DNA of 64,000 bases from JBBTDV01 sp038042605 (GTDB taxonomy: Bacteria; Bdellovibrionota; UBA1018): positions 9,425-73,424 of the forward strand of contig CAYHPW010000008.1 in NCBI GenBank assembly GCA_964358645.1, given 5' to 3'. How positions within the stretch are numbered: position 1 is the first letter of the stretch; each line of letters begins with the position of its first letter. Below, one piece after another: positions 37,129 to 44,667 of the stretch. The position numbers and the translations under genes are program-made. The notes beneath the pieces are model-generated. The model was not told the DNA's origin and ran no database searches. It saw only the letters and a program-made list of their open reading frames with translations.

Positions 37129-37839
37129 ATGTCAATGTCTAAATTAAACAATGGCAAGAAATTGACGCCAACAATCTTGTTCGAAGATACTCACCTGATC
37201 GTGCTATCCAAGCCAGCCGGGCTTCTTAGCCAAGGCGGTCCCGACAAACCCAATTTACCAAATCTAGTTGATTGGCTCAGATCTTACCTTGGCCGCCACT
37301 ATGTTGGATTGATCCACAGGCTCGACCGCAACACTTCAGGGATAATGCTGGTGGCGAAGCGCACGAAGAGCGCGGCAAGATTGAGCCAGGCACTCCAGCG
37401 CGGAGAAATCTCGCGCACATATCTTGGATGGGTTGAAGGACGGATCACAAAACCGCCTCAGTGGCAGCATTACCTTGTAAAAGATGAACAAAAGAACCTA
37501 GTCAGCATCACCAGCGAAAGTTCACCAAATGCTAAACTAGCGTCGCTCAAAGCCGATCCCATAGCTTACGGAACATGGCAAGGCATAGATCTTACACTTT
37601 TAGAATTTAATCTCGATACGGGCAGGTCACATCAAATCAGGGTACAATGCGCGCATGAAGGCCTCCCCCTGCTTGGCGACACGAAATACGGCTCAGGTAA
37701 AACCACTGATTTCGGCCGCCCAGCACTGCATTCTTACAGGCTTTCATTCAGGCATCCGGTTTTAAAAAATATCATGGCTTTCTGCGCTGAACCTCCCGCC
37801 GACATGAAAACACCATCCCTTAAGATAAGCCGCCCTTGA
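37129..37839 (+). CDS. RluA-family pseudouridine synthase
   Basis: 236 aa. Catalytic Asp D66 in HRLDRNTSG, then GRSHQIRVQCAHEGLPLLGDTKYG, both diagnostic. No S4 domain, so of the shorter RluC/RluD-like or TruC-like type. RNA target unknown. 3' end overlaps the convergent methyltransferase gene by 78 nt, which is long; the last 25 residues of both proteins are read from the same DNA. Confidence 0.9.
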   Translation: MSMSKLNNGKKLTPTILFEDTHLIVLSKPAGLLSQGGPDKPNLPNLVDWLRSYLGRHYVGLIHRLDRNTSGIMLVAKRTKSAARLSQALQRGEISRTYLGWVEGRITKPPQWQHYLVKDEQKNLVSITSESSPNAKLASLKADPIAYGTWQGIDLTLLEFNLDTGRSHQIRVQCAHEGLPLLGDTKYGSGKTTDFGRPALHSYRLSFRHPVLKNIMAFCAEPPADMKTPSLKISRP

Positions 37840-38772
37840 CTCTTCTCCAAGCAGTACCGGAAATGTTTCAGGAAGATTGATATGCGCAAGAATCTCCAAC
37901 CTAATACCAGCTTGTTTCGCAGCAAGCAGAATATCAGACTTATATTTTTGCCTGGATATGTTTGCTGAATTGATTGACGTGACTAAAACTCCGCCATCAG
38001 AAACAACCTCTAATGCCATTTTATGAAGCCTTACCAAGTCACGCATGGTTGAAAACGCTCCACTCTCGCCACGCGAAAACGAAGGTGGGTCAAGTATCAC
38101 GCAATCAAATTTCTTTGCCCGTTTTTTGTACCGCCCGAGCCAGTCAAACACATCACCAACAACAAACGTCGACGATGCCTCCGGAAGGCCATTGATCTTC
38201 CAATTTTCTCTGGCCCAGTTAACGGCGTTTTTTGATAAATCAACGCTTGTAACATGCGAGGCGCCACCAAGACCGGCTGCAACTGAAAGGCTGCCGGTAT
38301 AAGAAAAAGTATTAAGCACATCCCAGTCACGTGATCGCTGGCGGAGCCACTTCCTGAGCGATACATGATCAAGAAACAAGCCCGTGTGCTGCGTCTCCAT
38401 TAGATTGACAAGAAATTTCGCGCCTTCCTCATGGACCTCAAAATTGGCAAGTGGTGGGGTTCCAAAAACTGCTTCAGGCTTCAGCATCTGACCGGCCCCT
38501 GCCCTTCTAACAACGACAACGGAGTTCACTCCAAGGCTATCTATATAAAAACGTGAAATACGGCCAAAATCAGGCTCTTTTCTTATTCTGTTTTTATCGC
38601 TCATCCAATATGTAACGTAACAATGCACACCGAAACAATCGACCGCCACATCACGCATAAGACCAGAGCCTTCTCCAGGGCCGTGGAAAACGCGCAAAGC
38701 TTCATTAGAACGGAAAAGCCCCCTCTCTTTCCGCCACATCAAGGCGCGTTTACATTCAGCTTCAACCATCAT
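37762..38772 (-). CDS. RlmI-like class I SAM-dependent RNA methyltransferase
   Basis: 336 aa. Rossmann motifs: DVLNTFSYTGSLSVAAGLGGASHVTSVDLS (SAM binding), then VILDPPSFSRGESG, the DPPSF motif of the m5C-type RlmI/RlmK group, then LVTSINSANIS. The N-terminal part resembles the RlmI family (VFHGPGEGSGLMRDVAVDCFG), although a PUA domain is not obvious. Starts within the end of the downstream-numbered pseudouridine synthase gene (11-nt overlap), so the two form an RNA-modification operon. Target position not assignable. Confidence 0.87.
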   Translation of the reverse strand: MMVEAECKRALMWRKERGLFRSNEALRVFHGPGEGSGLMRDVAVDCFGVHCYVTYWMSDKNRIRKEPDFGRISRFYIDSLGVNSVVVVRRAGAGQMLKPEAVFGTPPLANFEVHEEGAKFLVNLMETQHTGLFLDHVSLRKWLRQRSRDWDVLNTFSYTGSLSVAAGLGGASHVTSVDLSKNAVNWARENWKINGLPEASSTFVVGDVFDWLGRYKKRAKKFDCVILDPPSFSRGESGAFSTMRDLVRLHKMALEVVSDGGVLVTSINSANISRQKYKSDILLAAKQAGIRLEILAHINLPETFPVLLGEESRAAYLKGWCFHVGGRFSAESHDIF

Positions 38773-39403
38773 TTACATCCTTACATGAATGATTTTTTCT
38801 AAGCACACTCACCCACAAAGCAAAATCATCAGGCCACCTTGCCTCAAATCTCTCACCGGTAGGCAGCGTTAGCTTTGCCGCATGTAAAGCCACGCGCGAC
38901 ACATGCGCTACAGTGACCAACTCGTCACGACCGCCATATCTAATGTCACCGAGTATCGGGTGCCCTTTAGATGCAAGGTGGATTCGTATCTGGTGCCTCC
39001 TGCCGGTAAGTGGGGTGGCACAGCCAAGGAAAGCGCTATTATACTGTTCGATAACTTCGATTTGTGTAACGGACCTGGCCCCGTCGACAGGCTTGTCTAC
39101 TTTGAAGACCGGTTGCTTGGCTTCGCCTTCTGCCAATAAAACATATTCTTTTTTCATCAGATGTGATTGAAACCAGCCGCTAGCCAACCTGTGCGCATCC
39201 TCCGTGCGCGCGAATAAAACAACACCGCTTGTTTCAACATCAAGACGATGCACCACCAAAGCTCCTGCAAAATTCGCCTTTACCCATTCTGATAAAACTC
39301 CAACCGGCCCGCGAACACCCACCCGCCCCGGTACGCTCAGCCAGCCCGGCGGCTTTGCAACCACGATCCACTTGGCACTCTCTGCTATTACAATAGGAGT
39401 CAC
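38762..39403 (-). CDS. RluA-family pseudouridine synthase (second copy)
   Basis: 213 aa, shorter than most. Catalytic D55 in VVHRLDVETSG; RRHQIRIHLASKGHPILGDIRYGG is the second signature. Distinct from the plus-strand paralogue at 37.1 kb (different N-terminus and lengths). Upstream member of a two-gene minus-strand operon with the RlmI-like methyltransferase. Target unknown. Confidence 0.9.
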   Translation of the reverse strand: MTPIVIAESAKWIVVAKPPGWLSVPGRVGVRGPVGVLSEWVKANFAGALVVHRLDVETSGVVLFARTEDAHRLASGWFQSHLMKKEYVLLAEGEAKQPVFKVDKPVDGARSVTQIEVIEQYNSAFLGCATPLTGRRHQIRIHLASKGHPILGDIRYGGRDELVTVAHVSRVALHAAKLTLPTGERFEARWPDDFALWVSVLRKNHSCKDVNDG

Positions 39404-39546
39404 AGGTTAAGTGTGTACACATAAAGGCCAAAATTTTCCATAAAAGACCACGACAAAAAATTGACTGGGCATTCAACTCAAAAAAAGCGAGCCACCTGGC
39501 TAAGCCACGCTGATTTGGTTATCATCATCGATGGAGGTACTGTTTT

Positions 39547-39855
39547 ATGAAGTACGGTGTTTTAAAAACCAGATATGTTGGCGGCTATATAACTGCTGCT
39601 GTCCTGTTGGCCGGCGTTTATGGCTATGGCGACAGAATGACTGAAAGACAAGCCACGAGGCAGGAGAACGCACAAACACAAAAAGCACAGAAGGAAGAGG
39701 AAGCCCAAAACACGGAAGCCACCATCAAGAGCGACGAGACCTCCAACAGCCGCATCCCGGCTTCAGATTCAGGCCTGTCAGAAGACACAATGGAATACCT
39801 GCGCCAAGCAGGCGCCAGGGTCGAAAGAATTTTAGATCCGGGCAGGAGGAAGTAA
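39547..39855 (+). CDS. Small exported or membrane-anchored charged protein
   Basis: 102 aa, not recognised. Hydrophobic segment at about 11-27 (YVGGYITAAVLLAGVYGYG) followed by a Gln/Glu/Lys-rich helix to about residue 60 and a polar tail. Perfect GGAGG at 39533-39537, 9 nt before the ATG, supports it as a translated gene. Converges with the small exported gene at 39864-40151 (8-nt gap). Preceded by 143 nt without another gene, in which I see no clear promoter. Confidence 0.65.
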   Translation: MKYGVLKTRYVGGYITAAVLLAGVYGYGDRMTERQATRQENAQTQKAQKEEEAQNTEATIKSDETSNSRIPASDSGLSEDTMEYLRQAGARVERILDPGRRK

Positions 39856-39863
39856 GCGGTATC

Positions 39864-40151
39864 CTATTTTACTCTGCTGTGCTTCTTGTTCAGCTCCACC
39901 ACTTCGGCGAGGCTGACCTTGACTTGCATTTTTGCACCGCTACGTACATCAATCTTACCTAGCGCCTTTCTTGGTATCAGCACATTGCCGGTTTCGGTCT
40001 TTAACGTGATCAACTCTTCGGTCATATTGCCGACCTCGCCACTGATCACAACCTCATCATAAAGCGCCGCCGCCACACGATCCGTCAAAGCAAGTTGACA
40101 AACCAAAAACATCGGCACCAATAAACTAATAATATTGAAATATTTTTTCAT
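39864..40151 (-). CDS. Small periplasmic protein, function unknown
   Basis: 95 aa from ATG 40151, chosen because GGAG sits about 6 nt upstream (the frame extends to 40181 with no site). Signal peptide MKKYFNIISLLVPMFLVCQLALTDRVAA. The mature part (about 65 aa) is a small beta-rich domain with EVGNMTEELITLKTETGNVLIPRKALGK, suggestive of an OB- or SH3-like barrel, but no family is claimed. Lies 30 nt after the 422-residue exported gene and is probably in its operon. Confidence 0.65.
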   Translation of the reverse strand: MKKYFNIISLLVPMFLVCQLALTDRVAAALYDEVVISGEVGNMTEELITLKTETGNVLIPRKALGKIDVRSGAKMQVKVSLAEVVELNKKHSRVK

Positions 40152-40181
40152 AAGTATCTCCATGCAACGAACTATTACCAT

Positions 40182-41450
40182 CTACTTTGCAGCTCCTGCA
40201 GCAGGCTCCGCATCGCCTGTTTTATGAACTCCCGACAATGAAGGCGTAGTAAATTCTTCACGTAGCAGCCCACCCTCATGAAGCGCACCGGATTTTTTAA
40301 TACAAAGAGTGACATTAGATTCACATGCACCTTTTTTCTTCCCCTCACCTTTGCTTAAACCGCAAGCAACAGTAGCAGTAAATGGAATACTGAATCCGTC
40401 TTTTTTATCGAGATAAATACATTTTGCATTATTGGTGAAGCAGAATTTATCTATGCCTTTACACACTTCAGATGCTGCAAAATTAAACTGAAATAGCCGT
40501 ATTTTTCCCCATAATGGCATTTCTGTAGCTATATCAGAATCATTACAATCAAGCCCTTTAGCACTGTCTGGACAGCAAGTGATATTATTCGTATCAACCT
40601 TTTCTGCCATATAGCTATCTTTTGCTTTGGATTTGGATAATTCATTATTAGCAGCGGCAATATTTCTCTGTGCAGCACTATCTACATCAGCATCTGTGCT
40701 TGCTAGATCTGTAACTTTATTCAAGCTGTCTTGCAAAGCTTCATTCTTTTGTTCTAGACTAGCCTTTTCATTTTTCCATTTATTGCACAGATCTCTATCA
40801 GCGGCTAGCTTCATACATACATGATCGATGGCCTCATTTAACACTGAAATGTCACGCTTATTCTTTGCAATTTGATCATTATAAACAGCTATCACTCTTT
40901 TTGTGTTTTCATTTTTAATTGAAGTTCCTGCTTGGCTTTCTTGAATAACTTTCTCGTTACGTGGTAAATTTATATATTTCTCTTTTACTGACCCATTAAA
41001 ATTATCAAGAATGATTTTATTATCACTGTCATCACCATTTAAGCGTTCTAAAAAATATCCCATCCTACCTTTGTTAGTTAAAGTTTCCCTGCCAGAACTA
41101 TCACTGTGCCAATAATTTTTGTTTACATCCATTCGTTTGTTCACTTCTGCAGTCACTTGATCAAACTTCAACTCACCAGCATCCCCTTTAATTTCAACCT
41201 TAACTGAGCTGACACCTGGAGGATTAATTCCTACAGTATAAGTTCCTTTACCTTTATTTTTCTTGCTTGGCTCATATTTATACCAAACCTTAACATCGAC
41301 CATTTCATCTGACTTGTTTGGATGTGGTACTTTTATTGTATGTGTTTCAGTCACATGCTTTTCTGCAGCATTAACTGTATCCAACACTGGTATGGACAGA
41401 CTAGATATGGCAAACACTCCAATGACCAACATAAAGGTCTCGCGGTTCAT
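40182..41450 (-). CDS. Exported coiled-coil, Cys-rich protein, function unknown
   Basis: 422 aa from ATG 41450, with GGAGG 5 nt upstream. Signal peptide ends near VNAAEK. An N-terminal beta domain (about 25-100) is followed by a Lys/Glu/Asn-rich coiled coil (about 175-280) and a C-terminal Cys-rich domain (about 290-390: CCPDS, DC, VC, FCF, KC, AC, SNVTLC). Low-complexity, Lys/Asn-rich composition differs from the housekeeping genes around it. A good promoter (41499-41527) is about 50 nt upstream. No family recognised. Confidence 0.7.
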   Translation of the reverse strand: MNRETFMLVIGVFAISSLSIPVLDTVNAAEKHVTETHTIKVPHPNKSDEMVDVKVWYKYEPSKKNKGKGTYTVGINPPGVSSVKVEIKGDAGELKFDQVTAEVNKRMDVNKNYWHSDSSGRETLTNKGRMGYFLERLNGDDSDNKIILDNFNGSVKEKYINLPRNEKVIQESQAGTSIKNENTKRVIAVYNDQIAKNKRDISVLNEAIDHVCMKLAADRDLCNKWKNEKASLEQKNEALQDSLNKVTDLASTDADVDSAAQRNIAAANNELSKSKAKDSYMAEKVDTNNITCCPDSAKGLDCNDSDIATEMPLWGKIRLFQFNFAASEVCKGIDKFCFTNNAKCIYLDKKDGFSIPFTATVACGLSKGEGKKKGACESNVTLCIKKSGALHEGGLLREEFTTPSLSGVHKTGDAEPAAGAAK

Positions 41451-41498
41451 TTCATCCTCCTTGATAGCAAACAAACGTTACTGACTGTTTATTATTTA

Positions 41499-41527
41499 AT
41501 TAGAAAATCATGAGATCTAATTGTCAA
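41499..41527 (-). promoter_or_regulatory. Strong sigma-70-type promoter for the exported-protein operon
   Basis: On the minus strand, TTGACA (41527 to 41522), exactly 17 nt, then TCTAAT (41504 to 41499). This is a full consensus -35 and 5 of 6 in the -10. Predicted start near 41492, leaving about a 42-nt leader before the ATG at 41450 with its GGAGG. Confidence 0.65.
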
Positions 41528-41954
41528 TCAACTAAACAATGGCACTTAACAATAGCCATGAACCGTCAATTTAATATCGCTGGTCTTGTAATATTATCAG
41601 TCTCATTTTTATAACTGACAATTGGTGGCGCCTTGATCCACATGCTATAATCCGCACATAATAATTGTAGCGTTTTTTGAATTTAGTCCAAGCCAGGCTA
41701 TCCATCTTAGGCTGATTATGAATTCAAATGTAAATCCGCCTGTTTACGCTTGCAAAACCATTGCCCATTGATAGCTCACTTGCAAAGACTAATGCAGCTC
41801 CGCCCGACTATTCCTTGATAAGGGTCTCTTTATGGACCGTCGAAACACTTGTTGGTTTACACAGCAAAGCACTGGCGTCGGCACGCCTAGTACCGCCAAT
41901 TAAATATCTTTTAATACCCACAAATAGCCATTTTTGGTGACAAAATAGATATTA
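41528..41954. other. Gene-free stretch between the exported-protein operon and fic
   Basis: About 430 nt with no convincing gene. A plus-strand promoter-like pair TTGGTG (41622-41627), 17 nt, TATAAT (41645-41650) points into it with no good start codon downstream until fic. An open frame of about 65 codons (41734-41940) lacks an ATG and a ribosome binding site. Either a long fic leader, a small RNA or a decayed gene would explain it; I cannot choose. Confidence 0.4.
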
Positions 41955-41965
41955 TTGGATATAAA
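41937..41965 (+). promoter_or_regulatory. Putative promoter immediately upstream of fic
   Basis: GTGACA (41937-41942), 17 nt, TATAAA (41960-41965). A start about 7 nt downstream would fall at the ATG at 41973, giving a leaderless message. No Shine-Dalgarno sequence is visible before either in-frame ATG, which agrees with this. Confidence 0.4.
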
Positions 41966-41966
41966 T

Positions 41967-43067
41967 ATGGGTATGTCCCCATACCGAACAACACAAGTTC
42001 TATTCACACCCGAGATCGTCAATCTCATCGCCGAGATCGACGAATTTCGCGGCCGCTGGACAACTACCCAAGCCCTGGCGCCAGACCGCCTGGCAGCACT
42101 TCGCCGAGTGGCCACGATTGAATCCATCGGATCCAGTACCCGCATCGAAGGCGTGAAGCTCATAAATACCGAAGTCGAAGCCCTGCTCCGTGGCGTGAAG
42201 ACCTACTCCTTTCGCTCCCGTGACGAGCAAGAGGTCGCCGGCTATGCGGAAGTGATGGAGCTGGTTTTCACCTCACACCGCGATATCACACTTTCAGAAA
42301 ATCACATCAAACAACTCCATGGCATTCTCCTCAAATACAGCACCAAGGATGAACGCCACCGAGGCGAGTATAAGAAGTTTTCAAATCAGGTGGCCGCATT
42401 CGGCCCTGATGGCAACAACCTGGGAGTCGTCTTTCAGACAGCCTCCCCATTCGATACTCCGAAGCTCATGACCGAGCTGATCGGATGGACGGAGACTCAG
42501 CTCACCCGTCGAGAACTTCATCCCCTTTTTGTCATTGCAGTCTTCGTTGTGGTGTTTCTGCAAATACATCCCTTCCAGGACGGTAATGGACGGCTCTCGC
42601 GAGCAATCACAACCTTGCTGCTCCTGCGGCAGGGGTATTCATATGTACCATACAGTTCTCTGGAGCGCGTGATCGAAGAGAACAAGGACGCCTACTACCT
42701 CGCGCTAAGAAGAGCCCAGGCCGAAATCGAACAATCAAAAAAGCATAAAACAACGCCTAAGGGGAAAGGCCCCACCAGAAAAGGAATGGAAGGCTGGGTC
42801 ATATTTTTTCTGCGCTCCATGCAAAAACAAAAGATGACGCTTGAGGCGAAGCTCGCGAAGGAACTCCTTTTGAATCAGCTTCCACTCCTCTCGCAACAAA
42901 TTATCGAACTCATCAAGAACCATGGCCCAACATCGGTGGCGAAAGTCGTAGCAGCCACGGATGCCAACCGAAATACAGTGAAAGCCCATTTTCGCGCTCT
43001 GGTCGCCGACGGACGCCTAGCGGCAGACGGGGCCGGCCGTGGCGTGCGATACAGGATGAAAGGATAG
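41967..43067 (+). CDS. Fic-domain protein (class II, AMP-transferase type)
   Basis: 366 aa from ATG 41967 (ATG 41973 also possible; the frame opens at TTG 41955). Fic proteins usually attach AMP to target proteins. The active motif HPFQDGNGRLSR (His at about 201) is complete, and the N-terminal inhibitory motif STRIEG is present, so the enzyme is self-restrained until the helix is displaced. The C-terminal 80 residues form a winged helix (TSVAKVVAATDANRNTVKAHFRALVADGRL). This is the common Fic/DUF4172-like or Fic-wHTH layout found in mobile gene pools. Its GC-rich codon use differs from the Asn/Lys-rich genes to the left, suggesting transfer. Confidence 0.92.
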   Translation: MGMSPYRTTQVLFTPEIVNLIAEIDEFRGRWTTTQALAPDRLAALRRVATIESIGSSTRIEGVKLINTEVEALLRGVKTYSFRSRDEQEVAGYAEVMELVFTSHRDITLSENHIKQLHGILLKYSTKDERHRGEYKKFSNQVAAFGPDGNNLGVVFQTASPFDTPKLMTELIGWTETQLTRRELHPLFVIAVFVVVFLQIHPFQDGNGRLSRAITTLLLLRQGYSYVPYSSLERVIEENKDAYYLALRRAQAEIEQSKKHKTTPKGKGPTRKGMEGWVIFFLRSMQKQKMTLEAKLAKELLLNQLPLLSQQIIELIKNHGPTSVAKVVAATDANRNTVKAHFRALVADGRLAADGAGRGVRYRMKG

Positions 43068-43124
43068 CCGCCAGTACAGCGACAAGCGCCATCCATACCT
43101 TCTGACCGATTACAATGATGGCTT

Positions 43125-44096
43125 GTGTTAAATACCCACATGGGGTACCTCAGTGTAGTGGTAAATATCCGATTTGCGATAGGTCTTGTTTTTCAAATAG
43201 TAGGATGCCTTTTAAGTTTTCAAGCTTTTGCAGCTTCCCCTCGTGAAGCCGTTGTGCTAATTCCTGGCACATTAAATTCTCTTTTGCCCGGAAGCATTCG
43301 ATCCAATTTCCCCGACCGTGACAGACGACTTAACGATTACTTCAGCATGGATATCGTTGAAAGCATTGAGGTCAACGGCGACGTCGTTCACATCGTCAAT
43401 GGGCTCAGCCCAATGGGAGATTTTGCTCAGAATGGTGAAACAGCACTTCAGGATTTGGGGACCTGGTATGAAGCTTCGTTCCCTGATCATGACGTCCCGA
43501 TTACGATTTTAGGACATTGCGCGGGTGGTTTTTACTCCCTCTATCTGGCTGCTCATGCGCAAGATTTGCCGATTCGGAAGATTGTTTTATTTTCCACGCC
43601 CATGCTGGGTTCCGAACTGGCGGATTTTGTCTTTGGTCATCTCCCGCTACTTGACAGTCTTTTTATGAAAACAGGATCTATCTTTGACTTGAGAGGCCTA
43701 GCTGAACTTACTACCACCAAAATAAATACGTTCCTTGAGAAATTAGACATTACGCCTCAAATTCAAATCTACGCTGTATCTGGCAAACAAAGTCGCGCTC
43801 AAGCTATCTATCGACAGTTTGATGCGGAATACCTTTCACCTTTATTCTCTCTAACTGCCGCTCTCATTGGCGGCGAATCCGACGGGATGGTCTCGCGCCG
43901 GTCGGCGCTTGCTACTCGGGCGGGAACACTTACTGGGCAATTTCATCCGATGCCCGAGATCAGCATTCCCCTCGATCATGCCGAGCAAGTCCTCGATTAT
44001 CGTTTGCTTGCGTTGTTCGGCACCCGACATGCTACTTGGGTGAGCGATCAACAGCGAGCTATCTACCCTGTGCTGGCAAAGATCGGCGATCGATAG
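43125..44096 (+). CDS. Exported alpha/beta hydrolase with Cys in the nucleophile elbow
   Basis: 323 aa from a GTG at 43125; ATG 43140 is an alternative. Signal peptide core FAIGLVFQIVGCLLSFQAFA with an AFA/A cleavage site. The oxyanion/HG-type strand reads VVLIPGTLNSLLPG and the elbow reads GHCAGG at 130-135, so C132 replaces the serine expected in lipases (GHSxGG). A Gly-Glu-Ser-Asp segment (IGGESDGMVS) probably carries the catalytic Asp, and PLDHAEQVL the His. Resembles triacylglycerol-lipase/esterase-like proteins overall. Whether it is a Cys hydrolase, like dienelactone hydrolase, or inactive is open. 57 nt after fic, same strand. Confidence 0.75.
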   Translation: MLNTHMGYLSVVVNIRFAIGLVFQIVGCLLSFQAFAASPREAVVLIPGTLNSLLPGSIRSNFPDRDRRLNDYFSMDIVESIEVNGDVVHIVNGLSPMGDFAQNGETALQDLGTWYEASFPDHDVPITILGHCAGGFYSLYLAAHAQDLPIRKIVLFSTPMLGSELADFVFGHLPLLDSLFMKTGSIFDLRGLAELTTTKINTFLEKLDITPQIQIYAVSGKQSRAQAIYRQFDAEYLSPLFSLTAALIGGESDGMVSRRSALATRAGTLTGQFHPMPEISIPLDHAEQVLDYRLLALFGTRHATWVSDQQRAIYPVLAKIGDR

Positions 44097-44167
44097 CCCA
44101 ATCAAACAGACAAATATAGAACCAAAAACAAAACCCTTTCCTGAAATTGGCGGAAGCGACCCCTCTC

Positions 44168-44560
44168 TTATTCACAAACCCAATAATCCACAGACGTCTG
44201 ATTTGACCAGCGGGCTAAGATCAGACTTCCATTTAAAGAGAAGTAATACGTTATATTTGATTCATCTCCGCCATCAGTGACAACCATTCGGTAACCGCTG
44301 CGTTTGCCTTTTTTCAACATGATGAACGCACTATCCACATATACATTCTCATTATTAGAAGTAGCCTCCACATAATGAGCACGAGCCTTCGTGATCATTT
44401 GGCGGATAAGTGAATCTTTTAGGCTTACTGGCCACTTATCCTTGGAATAAATTTGTTTAAACTCACTCCAGCATGGCTTCCCTTCAGCCACATCGGCTGA
44501 AAAAACCAAATTTACGTTTCCAAAAACAAACAGCGACAAAAGTACAAAATAAAGCTTCAT
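44168..44560 (-). CDS. Small exported protein, function unknown
   Basis: 130 aa with a clean signal peptide (KLYFVLLSLFVFGNVNLVFSA) and a near-perfect Shine-Dalgarno sequence (GGAGGTGAT directly before ATG). The mature protein has two Cys residues, near each end (PCWSEF and YWVCE), probably a disulfide, and a beta-rich C-terminus with GYRMVVTDGGDES. No family recognised. Downstream of glpD with a 107-nt AT-rich gap. Confidence 0.68.
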   Translation of the reverse strand: MKLYFVLLSLFVFGNVNLVFSADVAEGKPCWSEFKQIYSKDKWPVSLKDSLIRQMITKARAHYVEATSNNENVYVDSAFIMLKKGKRSGYRMVVTDGGDESNITYYFSLNGSLILARWSNQTSVDYWVCE

Positions 44561-44667
44561 ATCACCTCCAAAGCTTACCGTTATGACGCACTGATTTAAC
44601 TTATGTGGTTATGGTTTGCAATATAGAAATCTATATATAATACATATGTGTTATATATAAATAACAC

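Noticed and set aside
41734..41940. Open frame of about 65 codons before fic
   Set aside because: No ATG, no ribosome binding site and no recognisable protein feature; treated as non-coding.
44648..44667. GTGTTAT/ATAACAC stem directly after the glpD stop as a terminator
   Set aside because: The stem is all but AT-only with no T-run after it; too weak to call.
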